From Spirulina subsalsa PCC 9445 (GTDB lineage Bacteria; Cyanobacteriota; Cyanobacteriia; Cyanobacteriales; Spirulinaceae), in contig NZ_JH980292.1 of NCBI RefSeq assembly GCF_000314005.1, positions 4,438,121 to 4,502,120 of the forward strand: DNA of 64,000 nucleotides, given 5' to 3'. Made by a program: the position numbers and the translations under genes. Below the pieces are notes generated by a model. It was not told the origin of the DNA and did no database searches. It saw only the letters and a list, made by a program, of their open reading frames with translations. Positions 23,970-32,465 of the stretch are shown here, piece after piece. Numbering within the stretch: position 1 is the first letter of the stretch; each line of letters begins with the position of its first letter.

Positions 23970-25568
23970 ATGGCGATCGCGATTGACTTCGGAACCAGTA
24001 ATACAGTAATCAGCCGTTGGAATAGTGCCACCCAGCAAGGGGAAACCCTCAAACTGCCCGGTTTTTCTCAGCAATTAGCCAATAATCCTCCGTTAATCCC
24101 CAGTTTGTTGTATTGGCAGGATGTGCGGGAGGGGAAAGTGTTACTGGGGCAACAAGTGCGCGATCGCGGATTAGACTTAAAGAACGATCCTCGCTATTTT
24201 CGGGACTTTAAACGGGGTATTGGTTCGAGCATTCAGGGATTTTTACCGGAATTAGACGACAAAATAATCACCTTTGAACAGGTGGGTGAACAGTTTTTAA
24301 AGACCCTAATTGCTGAATTACAAAAAGAGCAACCGATTGATTCTTTAGTGTTAACGGTTCCGGTGGATAGTTTTGAACTCTATCGCCATTGGTTAACGGG
24401 AGTGTGTAGTCAGTGGAATATCGAACAGATTCGCATTCTGGATGAGCCGACGGCGGCGGCTTTGGGCTACGGGACGACGGATGAAGATGTTTTATTGGTG
24501 GTTGATTTTGGTGGAGGAACGGTCGATTTTTCCCTAGTTCAGTTGAATCTTTCGGGAGAAGGACTGGATAAAAAACCGATGGGATTTATCTTGAAGTGGG
24601 GAGAGAAATTATTAGGAGAAAGCTCTGGTCAGAAGGTGAAAACGGCGCGAGTTTTAGCTAAAGCAGGGCTAAATCTAGGGGGTTCGGATATTGATCACTG
24701 GTTGGTGGATTATTTTGCCCAAACCCAAGGGATTGAAAAGTCTAGTTTAATTACTCGTTTAGCGGAACGGTTAAAGGTGAAGCTTTCGAGCCAACAAAAA
24801 GCGACGGAGGTTTATTTTAATGATGAGACGTTGGAAAGCTACGAATTAAGTTTAGATCAAGGGACTTTTCGGGAGATTTTAACCCGGCAGTTGTTTTTTA
24901 ATCAACTCGATGACTTGATGACTCAAGTATTACAACGGGGACGTTTACAGGGGATAGAAACCCGCGATATTGATGGGGTGTTATTGGTGGGGGGAACGAC
25001 CCAAATTCCAGCCGTACAGGAGTGGATTCAAGGCTATTTTGAGCGAGATAAGATTAAGTCTGAACAACCGTTTGAGGCGATCGCATCGGGGGCGCTCCAA
25101 CTGGCGCAAGGCTTTCAATTAAAGGATTTCCTCTATCACAGTTATGGGGTGCGTTACTGGAACCGTCGGAATAAATGCCATAGTTGGCACCCCATTATTA
25201 AAGCGGGGCAAGGCTACCCCACGAATCAGCCCATTGAGTTATTGTTAGGGGCATCGGTGGAGAATCAGCCTAGTATTGAGTTGATTATTGGGGAGTTGGG
25301 GGCCCAAAATAGTAGCACAGAGGTTTATTTTGATGGCGATCGCCTGATTACTCGAACCGTGAGTAGTGGAGAGACGGCTGTGCAGCCCTTAAATGATAGG
25401 GAGGGAGGGCGTACTATTGCCCAACTGTCGCCCCTCGGAAATCCGGGAAGCGATCGCATTAAAGTTCAATTTCGAGTCGATGAGCAATGTTCTTTGCGCA
25501 TCACCGTTGAAGACTTATTAACCCAAGAAACCCTATTAGAAGATCGTCCTGTCGTACAGTTAAGTTAA
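23970..25568 (+). CDS. Hsp70-family (DnaK-like) protein
   Basis: 532 residues with the Hsp70 ATPase fold. Phosphate 1 motif IDFGTSNTVIS at 4-14, phosphate 2 VVDFGGGTVDFSLVQ, adenosine motif VLLVGGTTQIPAVQEWI, and DEPTAAALGYG between. The C-terminal 150 residues are a shortened substrate-binding-like beta region without the helical lid or EEVD tail of true DnaK. It is therefore an atypical Hsp70, of which cyanobacteria carry several. ATG at 23970 (MAIAIDFGTS) is chosen over the upstream 23925. Confidence 0.9.
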   Translation: MAIAIDFGTSNTVISRWNSATQQGETLKLPGFSQQLANNPPLIPSLLYWQDVREGKVLLGQQVRDRGLDLKNDPRYFRDFKRGIGSSIQGFLPELDDKIITFEQVGEQFLKTLIAELQKEQPIDSLVLTVPVDSFELYRHWLTGVCSQWNIEQIRILDEPTAAALGYGTTDEDVLLVVDFGGGTVDFSLVQLNLSGEGLDKKPMGFILKWGEKLLGESSGQKVKTARVLAKAGLNLGGSDIDHWLVDYFAQTQGIEKSSLITRLAERLKVKLSSQQKATEVYFNDETLESYELSLDQGTFREILTRQLFFNQLDDLMTQVLQRGRLQGIETRDIDGVLLVGGTTQIPAVQEWIQGYFERDKIKSEQPFEAIASGALQLAQGFQLKDFLYHSYGVRYWNRRNKCHSWHPIIKAGQGYPTNQPIELLLGASVENQPSIELIIGELGAQNSSTEVYFDGDRLITRTVSSGETAVQPLNDREGGRTIAQLSPLGNPGSDRIKVQFRVDEQCSLRITVEDLLTQETLLEDRPVVQLS

Positions 25569-25655
25569 CTCCCCTATCCCCCCTCTTCCTCGTCCTCCCC
25601 GATTCCCGAGGGTGATTATTTTTCCCGACCTAAACCAACAACCCCAGATCAATGC

Positions 25656-25703
25656 AGAGAGGATCTGGGGCAGAGAGGATCTGGGGCAGAGAGGATCTGG
25701 GGG
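25656..25703. repeat. 16-bp tandem repeat, three copies
   Basis: Unit AGAGAGGATCTGGGGC repeated at 25656, 25672 and 25688. An inverted CCCCAGATC at 25642-25650 can pair with any of the copies, giving alternative hairpins between the Hsp70 and rpsU 3' ends. Confidence 0.85.
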
Positions 25704-25729
25704 ACTCAGTGAGTTTCTACTACTTTAGT

Positions 25730-25909
25730 TTAGCTAAAACGTTTTTTCCTGCGCCGTGCGATCGCCTTGCGTTTGCGCTTTTCTTGGGGCGTTTCAAAGT
25801 GGCGTAAACGCTTCATATCAGCGAATATTCCCGCTTTTGAGACTTCCCGTCTGAATCGTCTGAGTGCAGATTCAATACCTTCATTTTCGCCAACGGTTAC
25901 TTGCGTCAT
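25730..25909 (-). CDS. rpsU: 30S ribosomal protein S21
   Basis: 59 residues. Sequence [19 protein letters not shown], then [19 protein letters not shown] and a basic tail [15 protein letters not shown], diagnostic of bS21, a small-subunit protein near the mRNA exit platform involved in initiation. ATG at 25909 follows a strong AGGAGG. In Anabaena an RNA-binding-protein gene (rbpA1) and rpsU form a cold-regulated cluster; here the rbp-like gene is upstream on the same strand but separated by about 480 bases holding an IS-derived repeat. Confidence 0.96.
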   Translation of the reverse strand: MTQVTVGENEGIESALRRFRREVSKAGIFADMKRLRHFETPQEKRKRKAIARRRKKRFS

Positions 25910-25977
25910 TCAGTTTCCTCCTAAATATAAATAGACAGACAGTTCAAGACACCCCATGCTTTTGTTCGGCAGGGATG

Positions 25978-26270
25978 GTGAATTGCCCCACCCTGCCGTT
26001 GGCGAGGATGGAGCTTCCTGATTCAATGGGAAGTGCTTTCTATACCGAAATATAGCCAGTCTTATCTTCCCTCCCCAGGCAGAAGTCCTAGTTCCTAAGA
26101 CCCAAATTTTCTCTTGCAACACAGCCCTTTTTAGCTTGGTTTTCGCTTTGGGAGTTAGTGGTCAAGATATATTTATCTTAGCATGGATTCGCTGTCGCTC
26201 AGTATATTGCTGGGTTGCTATCCATTTCCTCCCTGCAAGCGAGGAAGGGGAATTCCGCAACATTTTTGTT
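25978..26270. repeat. IS-derived dispersed repeat, copy 1 (between rbp and rpsU)
   Basis: About 293 bp without a gene, with the inverted copy at 59869-60108. One end is an IS200/IS605-type palindrome (CCACCCTGCC...GGCGAGGATGG followed by AGCTTCC). Copy 1 carries about 53 bases (around 26163-26228) that copy 2 lacks. It contains no intact transposase, so it is a palindrome-associated, non-autonomous element. Confidence 0.8.
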
Positions 26271-26390
26271 AAAGCGTCTTTTTTTTCGATCATAGCATTA
26301 GAGGCGGAAAAACCCAACTGGATAGAGCGGGTTTCTCAGCCTGCATTAGCATCCGCACTATAGGAATTCAGAAAATCTTAGGCGGCAACA

Positions 26391-26666
26391 TTAGCCTCTG
26401 CGACCACCACCTCCTGACCCTCCATCCCGAGGCCTTGCTTTATTCACTTTCAGAGAACGCCCCAGCCATTCCGCACCATCTAGTTCTTCAATGGCTGCGT
26501 CTTCTTCCTCTGGAGTAGCCATTTCCACAAAACCAAAACCACGAAGGCGACCGGATTCACGGTCTGTGGGAAGATAAACCCGCCTAACGGTGCCGTACTC
26601 AGCAAAAACTTCTGATAGTTCCTCCTGGGTGACGCTATAGGCAAGGTTGCCCACATAGATCGACAT
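26391..26666 (-). CDS. Small RRM-type RNA-binding protein (Rbp family)
   Basis: 91 residues: one RNA recognition motif with RNP2 IYVGNLAY at 3-10 and RNP1 RGFGFVEM, then a short Gly-rich tail. Cyanobacterial Rbp proteins are often cold-inducible and bind mRNA. ATG 26666 (MSIYVGNL) is preferred over the longer frame to 26690, and a GGAG sits upstream. Partner of rpsU in the known cyanobacterial cluster, here interrupted by the repeat at 25978-26270. Confidence 0.94.
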   Translation of the reverse strand: MSIYVGNLAYSVTQEELSEVFAEYGTVRRVYLPTDRESGRLRGFGFVEMATPEEEDAAIEELDGAEWLGRSLKVNKARPRDGGSGGGGRRG

Positions 26667-26988
26667 AATGTATCTCCAAAACCAATGCAAAACTAAAAAT
26701 AGAGCAGTTGAGATTCGGAGATCGACCTGCTAATCTGTATCAATGAACGATGAATCAACATCAATGAACGATGAATCAACAAACGATTTAGTCCGAACTT
26801 AACAAATACTCACCCCGGTAGTTTAACATGGAAGCACGGAAAAGGTATCAATATGTAAACGAACTGCAATGATTGATGAAGTGGTGATTCACTCTGTCCT
26901 TTTCCGGTCACATCTACCACTGAATGGAGTCTTCTCCATTATCCCCTCATGGGGAGTTGAGCAGTTGTTGAGCAGTATTCTGAAACCT
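26667..26988. other. Divergent upstream region with a 21-bp direct repeat
   Basis: Holds the promoters of the rbp-like gene (left) and the secreted-protein gene (right). CAATGAACGATGAATCAACA occurs twice, at 26741-26760 and 26762-26781. No other structure seen. Confidence 0.5.
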
Positions 26989-27351
26989 ATGTACAAGAAC
27001 AATATGTACAAGCATTTCTGGCAATCAATGTTAAGTCTCGGGGTTTTCCTGACTGTGATGGGGGGCGCAATCTCTCCCCTGTTTGCCCAAAACAACCACA
27101 ATCCTAGTCGAGAGGGGTTTCAAAAAAATGAGGTAAATTCCCTTTTCGGCAATACAGACGGCTTGAATCCTTTTGACTTGATTCACCGGGCCACGATGGG
27201 CAATGGGCGTTCTCTCGGAGATTTTCGCCGAGACACCAACCGCCAACTAAACCGGGCCAGTGAAGAGTTTCGCCGTCTTCAGTTAGAGCGGATGCAGCAG
27301 TTACAACAACCCCAACCCTCGGAAGAGGTTTCTCTTCCTGAAGAGGAGTAG
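26989..27351 (+). CDS. Uncharacterised secreted protein
   Basis: About 120 residues. ATG 26989 or 27004 opens a signal peptide (MLSLGVFLTVMGGAISPLFAQ, cleavage after AQ). The mature part is charged with a predicted helix (RRDTNRQLNRASEEFRRLQLERMQQLQQ) and an acidic tail. The frame extends upstream to 26869, but that part has no signal character. No family recognised. It stops 10 bases before the palindromic terminator shared with the prxQ-type gene. Confidence 0.7.
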   Translation: MYKNNMYKHFWQSMLSLGVFLTVMGGAISPLFAQNNHNPSREGFQKNEVNSLFGNTDGLNPFDLIHRATMGNGRSLGDFRRDTNRQLNRASEEFRRLQLERMQQLQQPQPSEEVSLPEEE

Positions 27352-27360
27352 AGTTAATGG

Positions 27361-27393
27361 GGGTCAATTCTCAATTGAGAATTGACCCTTAAT
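27361..27393. terminator. Bidirectional terminator
   Basis: A perfect 28-base palindrome at 27361-27388 (half-site GGGTCAATTCTCAA) followed by TTAATTTTT on the plus strand, between two convergent genes. Confidence 0.85.
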
Positions 27394-27395
27394 TT

Positions 27396-27830
27396 TTAGC
27401 CGACGACTTTCAGAATGTCTTGAGCATGGCTGGAGGTTTGCACGGCTGCGTCTACATGGGTGATGTTGCCTTGTCCGTCGATAATGTAGGTGACACGCTT
27501 GGCATAACCGCCACCTTCGACATCGTAGGCTTTGGTGATGGTGCCATCTACATCGGTTAAGAGGGTGAAGGGCAGACCATATTTTTCTTTAAAGGCTTTG
27601 TGGGAGGCTTCGTCATCCATGCTGACTCCTAACACAACCATATCTTTCCCTTGATATTCTTCATAGTTGTCCCGGAAGCTTTGGGCTTGTTTGGTGCAAC
27701 CGGGGGTGTCGTCTTTGGGGTAAAAATAGAGGACGACGATTTTTCCGGCGAAGTCAGCGAGGGAAACGGTGTTTCCTTGGTCGTCTGTGGTGGTAAAGGC
27801 GGGTGCTTTGGTACCGACTGTTAAAGCCAT
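27396..27830 (-). CDS. Peroxiredoxin of the Bcp/PrxQ type, single-Cys form
   Basis: 144 residues with the thioredoxin-like fold that reduces hydroperoxides. The peroxidatic Cys45 lies in KDDTPGCTKQAQSF. In most PrxQ proteins a resolving Cys sits five residues later (CTKEAC); here that position is Gln50, and no other Cys exists in the protein, so it must work as a one-Cys enzyme with an external thiol. FPTLLTD-like (PFTLLTDVDG) and RVTYIIDGQG are family-typical. Single gene with its own promoter side facing the gene at 27955. Confidence 0.93.
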   Translation of the reverse strand: MALTVGTKAPAFTTTDDQGNTVSLADFAGKIVVLYFYPKDDTPGCTKQAQSFRDNYEEYQGKDMVVLGVSMDDEASHKAFKEKYGLPFTLLTDVDGTITKAYDVEGGGYAKRVTYIIDGQGNITHVDAAVQTSSHAQDILKVVG

Positions 27831-27954
27831 AATGAGAATGTTCCTTGCTCTAGATCAACAACGTCCTCACAAATTTTACAATAATTCACATACTACTGAA
27901 GTTCAGGGGGCATATCTCCCACTTCAGATAGAGCCACTTTTAACGGATGAATCT

Positions 27955-28371
27955 ATGACGATTAGCGCGCCTAAAACGAACGGGAAGGCTGGGAAAATCC
28001 AATATTCTCAACAGACTATCCAACGGGCAGAACGAGCGTTGTTTTGCGCGCCGTTTTTGTTGGTGTTATGGGTCACGATGCGGGGGCAGAGTGTGGCGTT
28101 AGGGGCGATCGCGGGACAAACGGGGGTAGAACAAGGTTATACTCGCTCCCCCCTGTTGGAAATTACGGCGGAAAGTCAGTTAGGCTGGCTGATTAAGGTG
28201 GGAGTGTTACGGCGAGAAGTGGACGGACAAGGGATTACCGATAGTTTCCGCCTCACCCCCCTCGGTCGTCAAATTGTAGACCATTGGCAAAGCCAAGGGG
28301 CATTTCCTAAACCTACTCTAGGGCAACGGCTTTTAAATGCGATCGCCCGTTGGTTCACCTTATCCCTCTAA
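27955..28371 (+). CDS. Conserved cyanobacterial protein, Npun_F0494-like
   Basis: 138 residues from ATG 27955. The pattern (AERALFCAPFLLVLWVTMRGQSVALGAIAG, QGYTRSPLLEITAESQLGWLIKVGVLRREVDGQGITDSFRLTPLGRQIV) recalls a cyanobacterial family known to me as Npun_F0494, of unknown function. The C-terminal part looks like a winged-helix domain, so nucleic-acid binding is possible. The longer frame to 27769 overlaps the prxQ-type gene and is rejected. Confidence 0.65.
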   Translation: MTISAPKTNGKAGKIQYSQQTIQRAERALFCAPFLLVLWVTMRGQSVALGAIAGQTGVEQGYTRSPLLEITAESQLGWLIKVGVLRREVDGQGITDSFRLTPLGRQIVDHWQSQGAFPKPTLGQRLLNAIARWFTLSL

Positions 28372-28420
28372 TCTGCTCTATAAAACTTAAACAAAACCGG
28401 ACATAGCCGGATATTGATGT

Positions 28421-28849
28421 TTATTTCTTGCTTCGTCCGGGACTGTCGGCAGCACCCCGTCCACAAGTGTAATCGTCGGAACCCGGCGATTTTTCTAAAT
28501 TTATACTGGCGTTCAAATCTCTATCAATCTTCAGCCCACAGTTCTGACATTCAAAAGTCCGACGGACTAGGGGCATTTTTTGACGATGGCCACAGTTAGA
28601 ACAAAGTTGACTAGATGGATAAAATCTATCGGCAATAATCAACTTTGAACCATAACGTTCTGCCTTGTAACCTAGTTGACGACGGAACTCATAAAATGAA
28701 GCATCAGCGATAGAACCCGCCAAACAATGATTTTTCAGCATACCTGACACATTTAAATCTTCAATGACGACTTGGCTGTGGTTTTTAGCCAAAAAAGTAG
28801 TGATTTTATGAATGGTGTCACGGCGAATGTTTGCTACTCTTTGATGATG
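28421..28849 (-). pseudogene. IS200/IS605-type tnpB, 3' part only
   Basis: The frame shows VANIRRDTIHK, RuvC-II (VVIEDLNVSGM), the zinc finger CSNC...CQNC and RuvC-III (KIDRDLNASINL). RuvC-I and the whole N-terminus are missing, with a stop (TAA) just upstream of about 28849. The Asp needed from RuvC-I is therefore absent and the nuclease is dead. No tnpA. Unlike the remnant at 14591, both Cys pairs are intact. Confidence 0.88.
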
Positions 28850-28909
28850 TTAAGCAAATCTTGGATTAAATTCTTGCTCCCCCATACTGGGCATTGTGAG
28901 CCAGAATCT

Positions 28910-28937
28910 CCCCGACTGTATTGGGGTATAGTCGGGG
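28910..28937. repeat. Hairpin downstream of the tnpB remnant
   Basis: CCCCGACT (28910-28917) pairs with AGTCGGGG (28930-28937), 12-base loop. Possibly an IS200/IS605 end palindrome; the surrounding 28850-29103 contains no gene. Confidence 0.5.
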
Positions 28938-29103
28938 TTGCCAAGGGGAAGAGGTTGACATCCTGCCCCCCGTGGAACGGCGGAGATTCCCAAACCTCGG
29001 GATTTAGAGGAATTCCCTGATCCAAAAGGAGATCACAGGCATAATGGAATAAGCACCAATCGACTCCTGCTCATTCCTTGACCTCTACCCCTAACTGTTG
29101 CCC

Positions 29104-30597
29104 ATGAGAGCCATTATGGTGGTTGGAACCACCTCCAATGCTGGAAAATCCATGATTACCGCCGCCCTCTGTCGCATTCTCTCCCATCGAGGTTGGCGCA
29201 TTACCCCCTTTAAAGGTCAAAATATGGCACTCAATGCCTATGTCACGGCGACAGGGGGCGAAATTGGCTATGCTCAAGCGGTGCAAGCTTGGGCGGCTGG
29301 GGTGAATCCCTTGGTGGAAATGAATCCGATTCTGCTCAAACCCCAAGGGAATATGACCTCTCAAGTGATTCTGAAGGGAAAACCCATCGGGTACACCACC
29401 GCCCAAGAATATTATGAGCAGTATTTTGAGTTAGGCTGGGAAGCCATTACAGAGTGTTTACAGCGCCTTTCGGCGGAATTTGATCTGATTATCTGTGAAG
29501 GGGCGGGCAGTCCGGCGGAAATTAATCTAAAACATCGGGATTTAACCAATATGCGGGTGGCGAAGTACCTCAACGCCCCCACCATTTTAGTGGTAGATAT
29601 TGATCGGGGGGGAGCTTTTGCCCATGTGGTGGGAACTCTAGCCCTGTTGGAACCCGAGGAGCGGATCTTAATTCGGGGGATTGTGATTAATAAGTTTCGC
29701 GGCCAGCGTTCTCTGTTAGATTCGGGGATTAAATGGCTGGAAGACTATACAAAAATTCCGGTTTTGGGGGTGATTCCTTGGAGTGAGAACCTCTTCCCGG
29801 CGGAAGACTCTCTGGGTTTGTTGGAAAGGCGATCGCGCAAACCCAATTCCGAACTTACTATAGGTGTCCTCCGTTTACCCCGCATCTCCAACTTTACCGA
29901 CTTTGACCCCCTCGACGCAGAACCCAGCGTTACCCTCAAATATATCCACCTCAACGACTCTCTCGCCTATCCCGATGCCCTGATTATTCCCGGTTCCAAA
30001 ACCACCATTTCTGACCTCAAAGCCCTCCATGATAGCGGCATGGCGCAGAAAATCCAAGACTACGCCGCCGCCGGGGGGAATGTGTTAGGAATTTGTGGTG
30101 GTTTTCAGATGTTAGGGCAACTAATCACAGATCCCGAAGGTCTAGAAGGGGAAGATCGCTATTACCCCGGCCTCAATCTCCTCCCGGTGCGCACCACCAT
30201 CACCCGCAACAAAGTGGTGCGTCAACGCAGTTGTTTGTCCCACTTTCCCCATAAAGGTCTACCCATTGATGGCTACGAAATCCATCAAGGCCGCACCCAT
30301 CGTATAGAAGGGAATAAAGATACTCAAATTCCCTCCTGTCATCCTCTCTTTGATGATCCCGGATTGGGGGTAGTGGATCAGACTCAAACGGTGTGGGGCT
30401 GCTATTTACATGGTTTATTTGATAACGGGCCTTGGCGGAGGGCGTGGCTTAACCATTTGCGCCAACGTCGGGGTTTATCTTCCCTACCGACAGGGGTTCC
30501 TAACTACCGAGAACACCGGGAAATCATCTTAGATGGGATTGCCGATTTAGTCTCCCACAATCTCAATTTAGCCCCGATTCTCCCGATGTACTTATAG
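29104..30597 (+). CDS. cobQ: Cobyric acid synthase
   Basis: About 497 residues. Amidates four side chains of adenosylcobyrinate a,c-diamide with glutamine and ATP in cobalamin synthesis. The N-terminal dethiobiotin-synthetase-like domain has VVGTTSNAGKS and KGQNMALNAYVT. The C-terminal glutaminase-like domain has the Cys nucleophile in VLGICGGFQMLG and the His in WGCYLHGLFDN. ATG at 29104; a TTG at 29098 is also in frame. The stop is immediately followed by the ATG of the HDAC-family gene. A CbiG domain lies at the right edge of the window. Confidence 0.96.
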   Translation: MRAIMVVGTTSNAGKSMITAALCRILSHRGWRITPFKGQNMALNAYVTATGGEIGYAQAVQAWAAGVNPLVEMNPILLKPQGNMTSQVILKGKPIGYTTAQEYYEQYFELGWEAITECLQRLSAEFDLIICEGAGSPAEINLKHRDLTNMRVAKYLNAPTILVVDIDRGGAFAHVVGTLALLEPEERILIRGIVINKFRGQRSLLDSGIKWLEDYTKIPVLGVIPWSENLFPAEDSLGLLERRSRKPNSELTIGVLRLPRISNFTDFDPLDAEPSVTLKYIHLNDSLAYPDALIIPGSKTTISDLKALHDSGMAQKIQDYAAAGGNVLGICGGFQMLGQLITDPEGLEGEDRYYPGLNLLPVRTTITRNKVVRQRSCLSHFPHKGLPIDGYEIHQGRTHRIEGNKDTQIPSCHPLFDDPGLGVVDQTQTVWGCYLHGLFDNGPWRRAWLNHLRQRRGLSSLPTGVPNYREHREIILDGIADLVSHNLNLAPILPMYL

Positions 30598-31512
30598 ATG
30601 GCCGTTTCTATTGTTTACCACCCGGATTATGTTACCCCCCTGCCGGATCAACATCGGTTTCCCATGCCGAAATTTAAACTACTTTACGATTATTTATTGC
30701 AAACCGGGATTACCACAGGCGATCGCGTTTTCACCCCCAAAATAGCCCCTCGCGCTTGGATTGAACAAGTTCACACCCCCGACTATGTAGCCGCCTATTG
30801 TGAGGGAACTTTAGACCCCAAAGCCCAGCGCCGCATCGGTTTACCCTGGAGTCCAGCATTAGTCAAGCGCACCTGTACAGCCGTGGGGGGGACAATTTTA
30901 GCCGCCGAGTTAGCCTTAGAGAAGGGGATTGTTTGTAATACGGCCGGGGGAACTCACCACGCTTTCCCCAGTTACGGCTCCGGATTTTGTATTTTCAATG
31001 ATTTAGCGATCGCCTCTCAACTCCTCCTCAATCAAGGGAAAGTCCAGAAAATCCTCATCCTTGATCTTGACGTTCACCAAGGCGATGGCACAGCCTTTAT
31101 CTTTCGTAATGATCCGCGAGTGTTCACCTTTTCCATGCACTGCGAGGCCAACTTCCCCCACAGAAAACAACAAAGCGATCTTGATGTTCCCCTCCCCATT
31201 GGTTTGGATGATGATGGCTACCTGCAAATTTTGGCGCAACAGTTACCCGATCTACTGAGTGCAGTCAAACCGGATCTAGTGTTATACGATGCCGGAGTAG
31301 ACACCCACGTTGAAGATCGTCTCGGGAAATTAGCCCTCAGTGATTGGGGTATTTATCGACGAGAGAAAATAGTATTAAGTACCTGTTATAGTGCCGGATA
31401 CCCCGTCGCCGCCGTCATTGGGGGAGGCTACGCTAAAGATATCATGACCCTTGTCCGTCGCCATAGTCTCCTGCATCAAGCCGCCAGTGAAACCCTGATG
31501 AGTCAACCGTAA
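30598..31512 (+). CDS. Histone-deacetylase-family hydrolase (AcuC-like)
   Basis: 304 residues with the zinc-dependent deacetylase fold. Key residues visible: His-His in GGTHHAFPSYGSGFC, the metal Asp and His in LDLDVHQGDGT, and YDAGVDTHVEDRLG with the second metal Asp. In bacteria such enzymes deacetylate small amines or proteins such as acetyl-CoA synthetase. Its ATG touches the cobQ stop, so the two are co-translated; a shared function is not obvious. Substrate unknown. Confidence 0.93.
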   Translation: MAVSIVYHPDYVTPLPDQHRFPMPKFKLLYDYLLQTGITTGDRVFTPKIAPRAWIEQVHTPDYVAAYCEGTLDPKAQRRIGLPWSPALVKRTCTAVGGTILAAELALEKGIVCNTAGGTHHAFPSYGSGFCIFNDLAIASQLLLNQGKVQKILILDLDVHQGDGTAFIFRNDPRVFTFSMHCEANFPHRKQQSDLDVPLPIGLDDDGYLQILAQQLPDLLSAVKPDLVLYDAGVDTHVEDRLGKLALSDWGIYRREKIVLSTCYSAGYPVAAVIGGGYAKDIMTLVRRHSLLHQAASETLMSQP

Positions 31513-31567
31513 CGTAACGGGTTTTCGTTTAAAATGTTTGGGTGAACTCAATCGATTATCTTGCATC

Positions 31568-32104
31568 ATGACTTCCTCTGAATATCCCACTTTAGCCAGT
31601 TTAGAATTTATTCCCTATTTAACCGAAGCGGGAAAAGTGGCTGAATCTTGGCATAAAAAAATCGGGGTTTATGCCATTTTTGATCAAAAAAAGGTCTTAC
31701 AATTGGTGAACTATTCTCGGGATATTGAGGTGAGTTTAAAACAGCATTTAGTCCGAAAACCGTTTAATTGTTATTGGCTAAAAGCCCAAACCATCGACCG
31801 CCCCAGTCGAACGATTTTAGACGAAATTAAGCAAGCTTGGCTAGCAGAAAATGGCGCAATTCCCCCCGGAAATAGTGAGGAAGAGGGAGATTGGAATGAT
31901 CCCATTGATGCTAAATTAACCTGGAGTGAAGAAGAGCAAGAAGCTTATGAAAGTCAAGATGATTTAGGTAAAATTAAGTTATTAAAAAAAGTAGCCCGTC
32001 GATTAGAAGCTGAGATTTTAAAACAGTTAGAAGACCGCGGAGTGACTTTAGAAATACGCTTTAACCCCAAGCTGAAAGAACAAGGATTATTAGATTTAAA
32101 ATGA
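31568..32104 (+). CDS. GIY-YIG-nuclease-like cyanobacterial protein
   Basis: 178 residues. The N-terminal half (HKKIGVYAIFDQKKVLQLVNYSRDIEVSLKQHL) has the GIY-YIG core with the first motif as GVYAIF and the second changed (LQLVNYSRD), while the conserved Glu position is uncertain. The C-terminal half is acidic with a Trp- and Glu-rich stretch and a helical end. Family members in cyanobacteria are uncharacterised, and the degenerate motif makes DNA cleavage doubtful. The start at 31568 is an ATG. Confidence 0.6.
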   Translation: MTSSEYPTLASLEFIPYLTEAGKVAESWHKKIGVYAIFDQKKVLQLVNYSRDIEVSLKQHLVRKPFNCYWLKAQTIDRPSRTILDEIKQAWLAENGAIPPGNSEEEGDWNDPIDAKLTWSEEEQEAYESQDDLGKIKLLKKVARRLEAEILKQLEDRGVTLEIRFNPKLKEQGLLDLK

Positions 32105-32465
32105 TGCAAGAAAATCGTGAAGATATTTCTTCATGCTGATAGCTTGAACAAAAAGAGCGACGCACACCCCCACCTGCTTGGGGCGAGGTGGCGGTGTCTT
32201 ATGCTAATCCCGGACTCTTCTGATACCAATTTAACTTGAGTTGTGTGCAGTAGGGGAAGGTTTGGGGAACAGGGAACAGGGAACAGGGGGAATCGGAAAA
32301 AGGCAAGCCTTTTTGATGATTTATCCCTAAAACCTTGTAGTTTCTCGTTCCTAAACCGCTAAGAATCCTAATAACAGTGATTAGATGGATATTCAGCAGA
32401 CCCTAAATATAGCTTTGAGTGAACTGTGATTAGAATGAGGGCATTGATCTGAATTAAAGTTTGTT
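32105..32465. other. Intergenic region with hairpin and MITE remnant
   Basis: No gene. A hairpin ACACCCCCACCT / AGGTGGCGGTGT at about 32164-32197 resembles an IS200/IS605 end. A repeat starting TACCAATTTAACTTGAGTTG (32224) also occurs in nearly the same form at 51491. The rest is MITE copy B, listed separately. Confidence 0.6.
32224..32403 (-). repeat. MITE-like element B (minus orientation, partly replaced)
   Basis: The right end is the inverse of GGGTCTGCTGAATATCC. From 32274 to 32403 it matches element A2 (GGTTTTAGGGATAAA, AAAAAGGC-TCTGATTCCCCC). The left end of the family is not present; instead the 50 bases shared with 51491 are joined on, so it is a composite. Confidence 0.7.
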
